Source of the DNA: Tribonema minus
Taxonomy: Eukaryota; Sar; Xanthophyceae; Tribonematales; Tribonemataceae
DNA: 64,000 nt
Assembly (NCBI GenBank): GCA_017506865.1
Contig: JAFCMP010000013.1
Location: 558,001 to 622,000, forward strand
Direction of reading: 5' to 3'
A program made the translations under genes and the position numbers. Positions 12,001 to 21,400 of this stretch are shown here, piece by piece. Position 1 is the first letter of the stretch, and the number at the start of each line of letters is the position of its first letter. Below the pieces are notes generated by a model, which saw only the letters and a list, made by a program, of their open reading frames with translations, had not been told where the DNA came from and ran no database searches.

Positions 12001-15000
12001 GAACCTGCGAACGTACCCGGCATGCCGATGCTGATGGAGCGGTCCCGCGCGGACGGCGGCGGCTCGTGCTGAGCATCGCCACCGTCCTCCAGCATGGACA
12101 GCAGCACGGGCAGCAGCGAGCAGGACGGCGCCAGGGCCAGCGAGCACAGCTCCGGCGATCCCGACAGCAGCTGCGTCACGAGGGACAGGGCCTGCAGCGG
12201 TGGGGGGGGGGAGGGGGGGGGGGGGGGTGAGTGGCAAGTGGGACGAATGGGGGGGGGGAAGCACAGCTGCAGGGATGCTGACAGCAACTGAGAGACGAGG
12301 GATAGGGCCTGCAGCGTTGGGGGGGGGGGGAGAGGGGGGGGATGGGGCATGTGAGTGGCAAGTGGGACGAATGCTGCAGCGGTGGGGGGGGGGCGGCATG
12401 GGCGGGCCAGGTGAGTGGCAAGTCGGATGAATGGGGGGGAGGGACCACAGCTCCTGCAATCTCGACAGAAGATGCGTCACGAGGGACAGGGCCTGCAGCG
12501 GCAGCGCCGCAATGGGGGGGGGGGGGGGCTCAATGGCAAGCGGGACGGGGGGGGGCGGGGGGGGGGGGGGGGGCAGCTGGGATACCAGTGGGGCCCGATA
12601 AGTGGCGAGTGTCGATTGCGGGCCAGCAAGCACAGGTCCGGCGACTTCGACAGTAGCTGTGTCACGAGGGACAGGGCCTGCAGCGGTAAGGGGGGAGGTG
12701 GGGGGGCGGGTGAATGGTGGAGGGACGCGAGGGGGAAGGGGGGAGAGACATTTGGAGGGCCGATCAGCAAGGTAGGACAAAGTCGGGTGGGGGGGGGGCG
12801 GGGAGGGAGGGAGGCGAACAGGAGAGAAGTGCATACATCCTGCCATGCTCAAGTTGAGCACCAGTGCGCTGCTCCGTCTCCCGCACGGCGCGCGCTGCGC
12901 ACCGTGCGCGTCACGCGCGCCGCATCTGATGCAGAGCATTGCACTAACTACACTTTTTGTTCACCCTCGCTTGGGGGCGCAAGGAAGCCCCTGTACTTTT
13001 TATTACTCTTATTCAGGAATCGGTGGGGGGGTCCTCCCCCCCCACCCCCCCACCGGCGCGCGCACACCACACACGCATGCCCGTGGCCTCAGTACAGGTT
13101 GCTACTGTCGTATAGTGTCCCACAATATCGTCTGCTTCATGCCACCGGCTCGCGCGGTGTACGGCGGCTGAAAATGCATTTTTGGTGTGGCTGAATGCTT
13201 TCTGCAAGATGCAATTGCTCGCGCGTTGCCACACACGCACATATGATTGGCGCACACCATGTCAAATGTATCCTATTATAGCCAGTCAACATCACCAGCT
13301 GCAACGTGCATGCTCTCGCTGTGTGTTGCAGCTGCTGTACGCTTGTTGTTGAGGGCGCCTGTTGCAACAACCTCACGAAAGCACGACGAAACGATGTCGA
13401 CACAGCGCGCGTTGCACTCGTAATGAGACGAATTGATGCTATGTATCGTGGACTGTCAGCTGCTATTCACGGCGCGCTGGCAAGCACCGTGGCGCAAGCA
13501 ATAACAGGATTCGGCCTCAGAAAAAAGCGCAGAACTTCCAATGCTGGCTGCTTTTGCTGCTTGCTCGCGCCATGAAGCTGCCGGTGAGCGTTGGCAGGCT
13601 GGGCTACTTACAATACGTTGCTCCTTTGCCTTACGCGGCCTCACTAAGTGTCACTCAGCTGGTATGCTGCCCTGCGGCTCGATTTTTCTATGCGCCAGCA
13701 CACTGGAAGGAGAACCCTAGTTGTGGCCCTCCTACCAATTCTTGTTTTTGTGTCGCACCTTATGAAACACGAGGAAACGAGAGGCACAAAAAATGGGATT
13801 GGTGGGAAAGCCCTACCTTCCCCCCCCTACTTATTAACACCACTGATTCCAGAGAATTAATTCTCGCTCAGGGCGCGAAAAAGCCCAGATGATTGGCATC
13901 TAGCTGTCAGGAATCTACATGTCGTATGACAGTCTGAAAGCGTCGCAACGACAACCACTCAAACGCCGCCGCCGCCAAATGGCATCTCGGGGTCCTCCCC
14001 TACGTCCTCCTCCATGTGCCCCCCCCCCCCTGGATTCTGTACTACAGCACTTTGAGGTACGATGCGACCTCGCGCTCACCTGGAGGTGGCACGCCAGGTC
14101 CCCCGCCGAGCGCTGCCGTATGGCAGCGACCAGCAGCCCCTCGTCCAGCAGCAGCACCCCCAGCGCCCCCGCTGCCCCCCCGTCCCCCTCCTGCCCCGGG
14201 GGGGGGCGGGTGTGTGAGGGGGAGGGGGACAGGCGCGGCGCCACGCGCGTTGCCAGGAGTTGAAGTGCGGCATCCTTGTTGTCGCCGCGGCCGTTGCGCA
14301 GCGCCGCGCACAGGGCGTCCATCACCGCCTCCACCTGGAGTGGCGGGGGTGGGGGGGGGCGGGTCGGGGGGGGAAGGGGGGGGATTAAAAAAAAACACCG
14401 CTGAGCACATGTATGAGGGGTGCGTGTGTGTAAGGACACCGCTGAGCACACATATGAAGAAGCAACTGTGGGCGCAGTGACAAAAACGCGTGAAGGCTGT
14501 CGTGACCTGCCCGTTGCAGGTGCGGGGGGGGGAGCGGGGGGTTGAGTACACTGCTGAGCGTTGTGTAGCGATGTGCCGAAGCGCTGCTGTGCACGCACGC
14601 TGTCTTGAACCGAGTCGCAATGTGGGGAGTGGAAGCAGGCAGTCCTTCTCAGCAAGCACGCTGCCAATCACTGCATATGTACTGCTGACGCATGCAAATA
14701 TTTCCTGCATTCAGTCTTTTAAAACTAGCCTCCGAAGATGTGCACATGCAGTCCCGTCCAGCAGAGGGCAATTCTAAAATGCCACTCTTGTTGTATTTCA
14801 ATGTACAGTACACTCAATGTTCAGTGCACTAATAGATGACGCATGCAATGGTGGAGCGCGCTGCTTGTGCTTTGCTGCATGCGCGCGCGGCAGTGCACAT
14901 GCGCACAGCACCGCCAACAGTTGCGGTTTCAACTTCAACACTGACCTCGTCGGCGGACACGGCGTTGAGCGTGGCGGACGCACCGCGCCTGTGCCACGAC

Positions 15001-17986
15001 GTCTGCACGGAGAGATGAAACACACGCACAGGGTGTGAATTCAAGCGATACTTCAAGCAAGTGACGGAAATAGTAACGATTCTGAATGATTGGGTACGAG
15101 GGGATATCGACTCATGTTGTTGTGACGCCACCATAAACGCAGACGCTCGAAGCGAGCACTGCTGCGCATGCGGATACACCCCGCCTGCTGATGCAAAAAA
15201 CCGCGCACCGCAAAGTGCGCAACATAAACGGTAGTTGCTCATTACAGTCCAGCTCCATCAAGTGATGGTTCATACTGTCGCATTTCCGACAGAACCTCAA
15301 CATTGACAACAAAGTATCATCCAGCGCCACCGCCAGGGGATCGACTGACAAGCAGACACCTCAGCTGTCGCCCGCGATACACGCACCAACAGCTGATGGC
15401 GAGGGTGCTGCGACCTTTCTCGCTGTGGCAAGTCATGACATGGCAACGATGGCGTCATATGCGGCGCATCTTGCGATTTTGTGGGCCTCACATATTGCTA
15501 TTGCCCCTCCCCCCCCCCCCCAACTTACCTCCAGCAGCAGCCGCAGCAGCTCCAGACCCCTGGCCACGGCCGCCTCTGTCGCTGAGGACGGGGGCGCACC
15601 GGCGGCGGAGCCATCGTCGACGCCTGGGCCGTCCCTGCTGTCCATCCTGCCACACGCGCGCGCAGCAGCAGCACAGCAGCGGTTACTTGTAGTATGGACG
15701 GGCTGCTGCCGTTCGAGCGCCGCGCGCTGTTGCTGCAAAGCGCCTGCTGAGCGCTGCTGCTGCAAAGTCCCTGTTGAGCGCTGCTGCTATGCGCCTGTTG
15801 AGCGCTGCTGCGCACAGCGCGCTTGCTGAGCACTGCTGCAGGGCGCACTTGCTGGACGCTGCTGCATGGTGCCTGCTGAGCGCTGCGCACAGCGCACCTG
15901 CCGAGCACTGCTGCAGTGCGCCTGCTGAGCGCTGCTGCAGGGCGCACCTGCTGAGTGCTGCTGGGACAGGGGCTGACTTCAAAACCCGAGCCCTAACTTT
16001 AACCGAATGGGTTGAGTGACATCTCTGCTGCTCAGCGTGCTTGTAATGCCTAGCACTTGCCCTAACCCTAATGGTAAACCCTAATCCTAATGGTAAACCC
16101 TAACCCTACAAAGGCAGCCTCGCAGCCTCACATCGTGACCGCTCTGCAACCGTTTTGAACCAGCATTGTCTTGTGCCTGTCCCACAGTCCCAAAAGCAGG
16201 TGCAAAATCGCCCCTTCGCACATATGCCAGCGCTCCGAGAAGTCGGCTGGCGCATGGGGAGATGCAGTAGGCTTAGTGAGTCACGTTCATCATATCCTAG
16301 CGCCCTGCCATGAGATGGGTCAGATCCTGTAGCCTTGGCAACCGTGAGCATTAGGGTTGGTGATATCAGTGCCAGGGCCACCAGCCATAATCCTGAACAT
16401 TAGGGTTGCGTCTGGTGCTAAACATTATTACCCTCATTTCCAGGGAACCCTACTTCTACAGTCAATTTGTCCTTGTGCTTACCTGACGACCCTGCCTCGT
16501 TTGCGGTACGCGGAAGCTATGAAGGAGCACACGATACGCAGCCCCTGGCCGCCTTCCAGCAGCCGCCTGCGGGACGCAAATTAAAGTACCAACATCAGTT
16601 CTGCGGGGCTAGCAGCGTGCAGCGGACGTCACTTGTCGTGTTGGACACGTTGATACAAGGTCGGCTATCAGCAATGGCTGTTCGCTTTCCAGTATACTTG
16701 AAGTGTATGCTTCAAACAGTAACAAAGCTCAGCGCAAGCGCAATGCTCCGCTCCTGCCCCACAGCCGTCCTCTTCAGTATGTGCAGTGGACTCTAAATGA
16801 GATGCAGAGGAGCATGCTTGAAACATGCCACCAGCATTAGCTGGGCAGGTGAACCAGATGCATGACACACCCATAACGGCAATTCCCGCGCTGTACAACT
16901 TCAACCAGCGGCGTGTGCAGCCCCCCGACTAGCCTCTAGCAGCCCCTGGGAAACGTGTAACTTGCGCCCAAGCAACGCACCCCACACACACGCTCATCAC
17001 GAAAGCGCAGACATATCACCAGCTGCTGGCGAGCGCACAGGCGTTGACGCCAAGAGTGCACAACAGCGCTCCGGCAGATGACATCACCGGCCGCGCTGCG
17101 CACAGTAGGCCATCATCTGCGCAGCAGTGGCGCGCTCTCTGTGCGCTAGCATGCCGCACCATACCCACCGCTCACCTCAGGTTGTCCGCGCTACTCCGCA
17201 CCAGCAGGTCCACGCCCTTCACGGCCTCCTGCGCGAGCTCCTGCAGCGACGTCGTGTCGCCGGTGCACGCGAGGCTCAGGCAGTGCAGCAGCGCTCCTAG
17301 CCCGCCCCTGTCCCCCACCTCCGCCGCGTAGCTCGCGCCCAGCGTGAGAAAGTAGTTGAGCGCGCGGCACGCAAGCAGCGGCGCCTCCTGGCTGCGCGAC
17401 CGCGCCGCCGCGGCGTCGCGCGCGCCGACGATGCCCACCAGCACCCGGATGTAGCCCGCGTCCACGGTCGGGCGCCCCATGCCCGACTCTGCGTGCGCGA
17501 CGCCTATCGCCAGCTCCTGGCACAGCTCCGTCAGGTACGTGGCGAGGCTGAAGTGGCCGTCCGCGGCGAGCCGCTCCAGGACGGCCGGGGTCAAGCCGCC
17601 CCCTCCCCCCCCCCTCCCGCGCCGTCGCCCCCCCCTCCCCCCCCGCCGCCTCCCCCCCCGGCGGCCTGCTTCTGGGCGTCATCGACCGTGCCGCACATGT
17701 AGCACGTGTACGTGCCGCTGACGTTCTGGATGGTGCACGCGCCGCAGGACCAGTAGCCGGGCGTGGCAGGTGGCGCAGCAGCAGCAGCTCCGCCGCTGCC
17801 GCCGCCGCCGGCTGCAGCAGGCGCGGGTGTCCCGCACATCTCGCAGGCGGGCATGGAGACAGTGTTGTGGTAGGTGCATGCCTCGCAGCTCCAGCCCTCC
17901 TCACCGGCTTGTCCATCGTTTGCCATGATTGCAGCTGGCGTTGCGGCTGCTGGTGCTCCTGCAGAAGAGTGGGGATCGCGGCGCAT
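1..17986 (-). CDS. HECTD1-like E3 ubiquitin ligase, 5' part (15 exons, runs off left edge)
   Basis: Proposed exons (complement): 17176-17986, 16483-16566, 15529-15646, 14080-14334, 12017-12191, 10620-10671, 9736-10026, 8591-9131, 6993-7064, 5719-5814, 4714-4876, 2840-3012, 1931-2180, 623-786, <1-30. All have AG/GT borders and every junction keeps phase, apart from one apparent frameshift inside exon 1. Domain order is two RanBP2 zinc fingers, armadillo-type helices, ankyrin repeats, acidic and Ser/Gly-rich linkers, further helices. The ARM-then-ankyrin order, and the match of the CRALNYFL and LAQEAVKGVDLL segments to the N-terminal ARM repeats of animal HECTD1, point to that HECT ligase. The HECT domain itself would lie outside the window, so catalytic activity is inferred. 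TRIP12/UPL3-type ligases share ARM repeats but lack the ankyrin block. Confidence 0.72.
295..360 (-). repeat. Donor-edge copy of HECTD1-like exon 14
   Basis: On the minus strand the exon 14 end (GGCCTCA...GCGCGCGC...CTGCAG|GTGCGCGC) recurs about 315 bp further into the intron in decayed form, with similar AT-rich filler after it. Confidence 0.6.
458..520 (+). repeat. Dispersed repeat family R1, partial copy
   Basis: Carries the 5' part of R1: ACGATTCAAAAGATCG, then CCAGGTGACAAGGTGTGGTC and AGCCGCCAGTGCTT. The 3' half is missing. Confidence 0.75.
890..1610 (-). repeat. Acceptor-edge copies upstream of HECTD1-like exon 14
   Basis: The exon 14 start (GGCGACGGCAGCGGAGC, reading GDGSGADAAVVR) recurs on the minus strand at about 895-958, 1,235-1,278, 1,388-1,452 and 1,548-1,606. 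Copies extend up to about 60 nt and end in AT-rich filler that shares a GTCATG or CATGGACATGAC word. Confidence 0.85.
1690..1790 (-). repeat. Donor-edge copy of HECTD1-like exon 13
   Basis: The minus-strand reading AWLAVLAKLL of exon 13 reappears (AGGCGTGGCTCGCTGTGCTG) about 240 bp downstream, followed by a decayed donor. Confidence 0.7.
1872..1905 (-). repeat. Dispersed repeat family R2, fragment
   Basis: TTTTTCGCGCCCTAAGCAAG followed by AATTAATGAG matches the left half of R2 in reverse complement. Confidence 0.7.
2417..2546 (+). repeat. Dispersed repeat family R1, near full copy
   Basis: About 130 bp: AACGAATCAAAAAGATCG, TCTAGGTGACAAGG, TTAGCCGCAAGTGCCTTCCA, CCGTGGTCGCCGCTGCTGCA and GGCCACGAGTCAAACAG in order. 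It sits between exons 12 and 13 of the HECTD1-like gene, antisense to it. Confidence 0.88.
3125..4040 (-). repeat. Six acceptor-edge copies upstream of HECTD1-like exon 12
   Basis: The exon 12 start (GGCAGCAGCGATGGAGAGCG) and the next 40-50 nt recur at about 3,129-3,190, 3,280-3,340, 3,455-3,500, 3,611-3,672, 3,782-3,842 and 3,966-4,026. Spacing is 150-190 bp. Between units a shared filler resembles TTTGATCGCAGCAG. Reading (MESVSDGGAHGGP) decays with distance from the true exon. Confidence 0.92.
4360..4625 (-). repeat. Donor-edge copies of HECTD1-like exon 11
   Basis: The exon 11 end (AGGGGACACGAGGGACGG ... TCCGCAG|GTGCGCC) recurs on the minus strand at about 4,570-4,620 and 4,375-4,430, each with an intact CCGCAG|GTGCGCC donor. 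Confidence 0.85.
4714..9131 (-). CDS. Exons 8-11: ankyrin-repeat block and acidic tail
   Basis: Exon 8 (8591-9131) begins DLGDGTCLVRY, passes a Pro/Ser and Gly-rich stretch, then starts the first ankyrin unit (NVSLVRRVLADGADAN ... GAPLIAAAGHRQ). Exon 9 (6993-7064) supplies ALELVNLLLENGADP, exon 10 (5719-5814, exactly 32 codons) GTALHAAAAAGHEEVVAALL plus DAGADPN, and exon 11 (4714-4876) GATPMDVCSEESILARL followed by a Glu/Gly tract. The G-x-T/A-x-L-H-x-A-A and G-A-D-P/A-N signatures identify ankyrin repeats; exon borders fall close to repeat borders. Exons 9 and 10 are each flanked by phase-0 introns. The block follows the ARM region as in HECTD1. Confidence 0.82.
5380..5396 (+). repeat. Short TTAGGG island
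   Basis: GGGGTTAGGGTTAGGG in a HECTD1-like intron. Confidence 0.9.
5886..6280 (-). repeat. Acceptor-edge copies upstream of ankyrin exon 10
   Basis: The ankyrin start GTALHAAAAAGHE, preceded by its CAG acceptor, recurs at about 5,886-5,966, 6,060-6,123 and, without the acceptor, 6,240-6,277. Only the exon at 5719-5814 is complete. The furthest copy is cut off by a TTAGGG island. Confidence 0.9.
6278..6299 (+). repeat. Short TTAGGG island
   Basis: TTAGGG three times plus TTAGG; it abuts a truncated ankyrin exon copy. Confidence 0.93.
6590..6975. repeat. Minisatellite-like array in HECTD1-like intron 9
   Basis: Imperfect units of roughly 60-130 bp built from GTCATGAAGTGTTCGTGAAG, GTCCATGACACAAGCACATG and GAAGCGTCAATGAATC are repeated four to five times. 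There is no coding frame. Confidence 0.75.
7100..7860. repeat. Degenerate array around AATGATTCCGCAT
   Basis: Words close to CAATGATTCCGCATC recur at about 7,111, 7,302, 7,373, 7,430, 7,512, 7,590, 7,748 and 7,842, spaced 60-190 bp, often next to GCATGGTGGGACGC. The first unit includes the acceptor-edge CATCGGCCTGCGTCAATCAA of exon 9. Confidence 0.65.
7164..7280 (+). repeat. Dispersed repeat family R1 with 8-bp flanking duplication
   Basis: Same block order as the 2,417 copy. It is bounded by TATTGCAA on both sides (7156-7163 and 7281-7288), an apparent target-site duplication. It lies in a HECTD1-like intron. Confidence 0.88.
7871..8520 (-). repeat. Five donor-edge copies downstream of ankyrin exon 8
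   Basis: GCGCGCCGCTGATCGCTGCC, read GAPLIAAAGHRQ, recurs at about 8,441-8,515, 8,279-8,350, 8,146-8,225, 8,007-8,085 and 7,871-7,950 on the minus strand. Donors are GTACGT, GTACAT, GTGCGC or GTATGT; the last copy lost its donor. Each copy starts near the same point, a GCTAAC word followed by a G-run. Filler includes ACTTCAAAGTACATAGGAGC. Confidence 0.93.
9236..9252 (+). repeat. Short TTAGGG island
   Basis: TAGGGTTAGGGTTAGG, about 100 bp upstream (minus sense) of HECTD1-like exon 8. Confidence 0.9.
9736..16566 (-). CDS. Exons 2-7: ARM-repeat region
   Basis: Exon 2 (16483-16566) reads RRLLEGGQGLRIVCSFI; exon 3 (15529-15646) ends in GLELLRLLLE; exon 4 (14080-14334) starts VEAVMDALCAAL; exon 5 (12017-12191) reads ALSLVTQLLSGSPELCSLA and ends SISIGMP; exon 6 (10620-10671) is a 52-nt Ser/Gly linker; exon 7 (9736-10026) includes LALSNLAMLRIVGLLSHVL. 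Amphipathic leucine-rich helices suit armadillo repeats. Introns 1 and 2 are both phase 2 and introns 3 and 4 phase 0. Acceptors of exons 4, 5 and 7 follow C-rich tracts, in exon 7 a run of 20 C on the sense strand. Family role in HECTD1: protein interaction upstream of the ligase domain. Confidence 0.7.
10033..10052. repeat. G20 homopolymer at an acceptor
   Basis: Read on the minus strand it is a 20-C tract ending in CTTCCAG at the acceptor of HECTD1-like exon 7. Confidence 0.95.
10905..10940 (+). repeat. Dispersed repeat family R2, fragment
   Basis: CTCAGGGTGCGAAATAAGCC matches the left half of R2 (CTCAGGGCGCGAAAAAGCCC) with a few changes. Confidence 0.6.
11140..11940 (-). repeat. Donor-edge copies of HECTD1-like exon 5
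   Basis: The exon 5 end (GACCGCTCCATCAGCATCGG ... ATGCCGG|GTACG) is echoed at about 11,880-11,942, 11,690-11,775 and 11,140-11,215, increasingly diverged. Confidence 0.7.
12270..12690 (-). repeat. Acceptor-edge copies of HECTD1-like exon 5
   Basis: GCTGCAG|GCCCTGTCCCTCG and the next 30-40 nt recur at about 12,270-12,314, 12,450-12,502 and 12,640-12,690 on the minus strand. Each lies behind a C-rich tract. A frame readable as ALSLVTQLLS is kept in two of three. Confidence 0.88.
13853..13960 (+). repeat. Dispersed repeat family R2, longest copy
   Basis: Contains both halves: AATTCTCGCTCAGGGCGCGA and AGATGATTGGCATCTAGCTG (left), then GAATCTACATGTCGTATGAC, AGTCTGAAAG and ACAACCACTCA (right). 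Confidence 0.85.
16060..16108 (-). repeat. Degenerate CCCTAA island
   Basis: CCCTAACCCTAATGGTAAAC and a similar second unit, then CCCTAACCCTA. Confidence 0.85.
17176..17986 (-). CDS. Exon 1: start, two RanBP2 zinc fingers, first ARM repeats
   Basis: First in-frame ATG is at 17986, with an in-frame stop just upstream; an internal ATG at 17926 (MANDGQ) has a better start context. Two zinc fingers follow, each with the W-x-C-x2-C-x10-C-x2-C pattern: WSCEACTYHN... and YWSCGACTIQN.... In other proteins such fingers bind ubiquitin or single-stranded RNA. A glycine run comes next, then ARM helices from LTPAVLERL to SSADNLR. The donor is CTGAG|GTGAGC. The zinc-finger frame hits a stop at about 17591 while the ARM frame is open from there, so one base is missing or extra in the G-runs of 17,600-17,660 (sense strand). 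Homopolymer miscount is the simplest cause. N-terminal RanBP2 fingers are not part of animal HECTD1. Confidence 0.75.
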
Positions 17987-18434
17987 CACTTCTGTTCAGC
18001 GACTGAAGGCGAATCTTCTAGGCACGCATGGCTGCAGCGGAACAGCAGCGGCGTGTTGATGATGCAAGGAGCTATGATTCCGGTCAAGGAGTCCTGGCAG
18101 CAAGCAGGTGATTGTGACGGCTCGCCTTGTGGCCAAATTCAAGGAGAAAAATCCTGAGCTCTTGCCTCAATGATGACGTCAAGATCCTGCGCAGCTCGAT
18201 GCTCTTGCAACGCCCTCAGTCCGCGCAATCTTCAGTGTTGCCGTCATACGACATTCTGATCACTTTTTCAATGCCGGCGGATCTGTGTGTGTCAAGGTGG
18301 AAGGAACGAGTTTGACTTCAAGTGCAGCTTGAAGTTCGCTTAAGATCGTCTAAAAAAATTGTGGTGTTGGTTCCCGCCCTCAACAACATCGCATCGTCCA
18401 GATCAATCAATTGCAGCTGTCAACTAAGCCCCGC
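17987..18434. promoter_or_regulatory. Shared intergenic region between divergent genes
   Basis: 448 bp separate the first ATG of the minus-strand HECTD1-like gene from the ATG of the plus-strand dioxygenase. No TATA box or other core element was recognised. The short spacing suggests a bidirectional promoter; this is inference from arrangement only. Confidence 0.45.
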
Positions 18435-21400
18435 ATGATGCAGTCGGCGTCGCGTGCAGTGTTGCACGTCGGCAGGCGGCGCTGCCAAGCTCAGCCTCTG
18501 CACTGGCAGTGCTGTCATCGGTGTCTCAGTACACACGTGCAGCAGCAACGAACCAGCAGCAACACTCAGCGAACTTATCGCAAAGTTACAATAGCAAGTG
18601 CAGCAGCAGCAGCAGCGGCTGTCACTGCATTGTACATGCACATTGAGCAGGGTGGAGCTGACGACGCGGCAGACGAGTTCGAGGTCCAGTTTGCAGAGCT
18701 GCAGTCGGCACTGCCGAGCTTCGAGTGGGCAGACCAGACTCAACCTGTGAGACTCCGGAGGCTGCTATCGGATGCGCAGATGGATCAGGTGCACAACGCG
18801 GCGCAGGAGCTGAAAGGCAGCTGCGGCCGCAGTGTGCGCGATGCGGATGGCGTGTACAAGGTACCTATATGAGCAAGCATCAACCCGAGTGCACCAGTTC
18901 TTGAAGCTTTTGCCATAGTATTGCTGCGCCGCACAGGCCTGTCCTGCTGGTGACGGCATGATGCGCGCCCTACGGCACTGCATAGCCGGGTGTGCGCCAG
19001 GCGCCGGAAGGCAGAAATAGCCACGCTGCTTGGTGGCGGATGAACTTCGATGCAGCTGAGGGCTGCCGCCTAGTGTCCTCTCGTGCTAACGCGACAGGCC
19101 ACCCTGCACACCGGCAAGCACCAGCGTCCCGGATGGTGTAGAAAGATGCCAGGCGTGCGCTGCAGCCCCCAGCGTTGTTGCGAAATCATCCGACTGCTGC
19201 TCTGTGTGTGAAACCAGTTGTGAGGCTGACAGCAGCAGTCTGTGCATTTGGGGAGATGGCTGCCACTGTGTCATTGTGCCAGATGTTCATCAGTGAAGTC
19301 CGCATCATGCTTGACAGCCAGTCATTGCTGTGCCTGCGCGGATTTGCACCACTTCCACATCCACTGGCAATTTGCTTCTGCAGAACCTACATGCCACATG
19401 CGCCACCGACTGTGGTGCTCACAAGGTGCCGCCGCGTACTGCAGTCAATTGCCGCAGATGCGATGGTGACATGAACAGACCATCCATGAACACACGATGG
19501 ATGCTTCATCACTGCAGCTGCCAGTTCTGTCGCTCCCTGCTGATCGCTGCTGTGTGGCACTTTGACGCAGGGACGGCCTGTCTTACTGCACGGGAGTTAA
19601 TGGCATGTGCCGGCCGCCTGCGCATGCACACACCACGTCTCAATGAACACCGCCAGAGCTGAGCTCGACGACACGTTGGCGTGCTGTGCAAATGTGACGA
19701 CAGCTATTGCCTACATCGATGGGAACTGCAAGAGCGAGCGAGTGTGATAGAGTCAAGCTGCACGCAGACCATGCTTCACCGAGTGTGTGGTTAAACACTC
19801 ATTCACTGCTGCTGCCGCTGCACGCGTGTTGGTAGATATGGAGGCCCCGCAATTTCAGCAAGCAAACGCGCAGTGCGTCTGCAAGACCGCCTATGCGCAC
19901 GCAAACCTCATCCCCCCGCGCACCACATCTCACGCACAACACGTCAGCAGTGCTGCTACTGCCGCCTGCGCGCCGGTCTGACAGTTACAATTGCCCGTAA
20001 CCGCCGCAGGTGGGCGAGGACGGCACGTGGCGCACCACATACCTGCACACGGGCCACGCGTTTCAGCGCGCGCTGCCGGAGCTGTACGCGCAGCTGATCG
20101 CTGCCGCGTACGAGGCGGACAGGAGGGAGAACTGGGGGCTGCTGGCGGGGCGCGACGTGCGCGCGCGCTGCATAGAGTACCACGAAGGTGAGCGCTGCTG
20201 CTGCTGCGCGCTTGACGCAGCGCGCGTGAGCACCGGCGAGCGTGGCGCAAGTTGACCATGCTGCAGCCAGGCAGCTCTAATTTTAACGTAGAGTCTGGAG
20301 TCGAGTTGAATGCGCTGACGCTGGCGGGGCGCGAGTTGCGCGCGCGCGGTGCATAGAGTACCACGAAGGTGAGCGCTGCTGCTGCTGCGCGCTTGACGCA
20401 GCGCGCATGAGCACCGGCGAGGGCTGTGTGCACAACCATACTGCAGGCAGCTCTCGTTTCGATGGCGGTTGTGGCGTTGAGTTACATGTGCTGATGCGGA
20501 CAGAACGGACGCGAAGGCGCGTTTTGAGCACTGCTGCATGCGTCACCCAGGGGGGTCGCAGGCGATGCCTGCTTTGATGACAGACCCCATGTGCACGCCT
20601 GCATAGCATCACAAGTCTTGGGTTGAACCCAGGTTCTACGCAGTGTGTCCCGAAATCCACCAAGCAAGAAGTCCGCCAGGCAATCAGCAGTGCCAGATCA
20701 ACTCTGGTTATTCCGCCCACGTTGTCACGCATCTTCTGCCCATCTGCCTCCTCACTCTCACCTTGACTCTAGACCCGATTTGCACGCCCTCAGCATCCTC
20801 TCTCAATGCCCAGCCGTAGGTCAGATGTGCACCGCCCAGTGGAGTGCGCGGCTAAAGTGCGGCACATCATGTCCGTTTGTTCAGGCGTGCTGCATGCGGT
20901 GTCGCTTTCGCACGTTACGCTCTGAATGCCCTCTAGGAGTGCTGCCCCCTTGTCTTTGCTACGACTGCCGGTCATAATTGAGCTGCCAAATAGGTGTGAG
21001 CACTGCCATGTCTGCTGAGCGCTGGTGGACTGACCGAGCAGCATGTAGGGTTAGGGTTAGGGTCAGGGGAAAGGTGGGCGCACCAGTCGTGCAGTGTCAC
21101 GCATACGGTTGCTGCAAATGCGCCAGCAGCGTGGACTGATGCCAGGCAGTAAAAGTTTGGCACACGGATAATTGCAAAGCTGGCGCGGTGGACAGGATGT
21201 GTGCAGAATGGTGCTAGCAAAATTTGACCCAGGATGTCCTCCGCTCACAGTTTGTACAACCAGTCTCATCGTTGCCGCTTTCCAGAGAAAGTGCATGCAA
21301 ACTAAAGACGGCAAACGGTGCGAATCTATGCTAGGCAACGGCAACATGTGCATCTGGCCATGCCGCAAGTCATTGCGGCAGATTACTGTTAGCCACATGT

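Noticed and set aside
11986..12939. A 317-codon Pro-rich minus-strand frame
   Set aside because: It is mainly C-rich intron with exon-edge copies read through; true exon 5 occupies only 12,017-12,191 with clear borders.
14042..14710. A 222-codon minus-strand frame over HECTD1-like exon 4
   Set aside because: It runs in another frame than the ARM helices and through C-rich intron; the chosen frame matches phases on both sides.
20600..20645. tRNA-like T-arm (GGGTTGAACCC)
   Set aside because: No acceptor stem, anticodon arm or A box could be paired with it.
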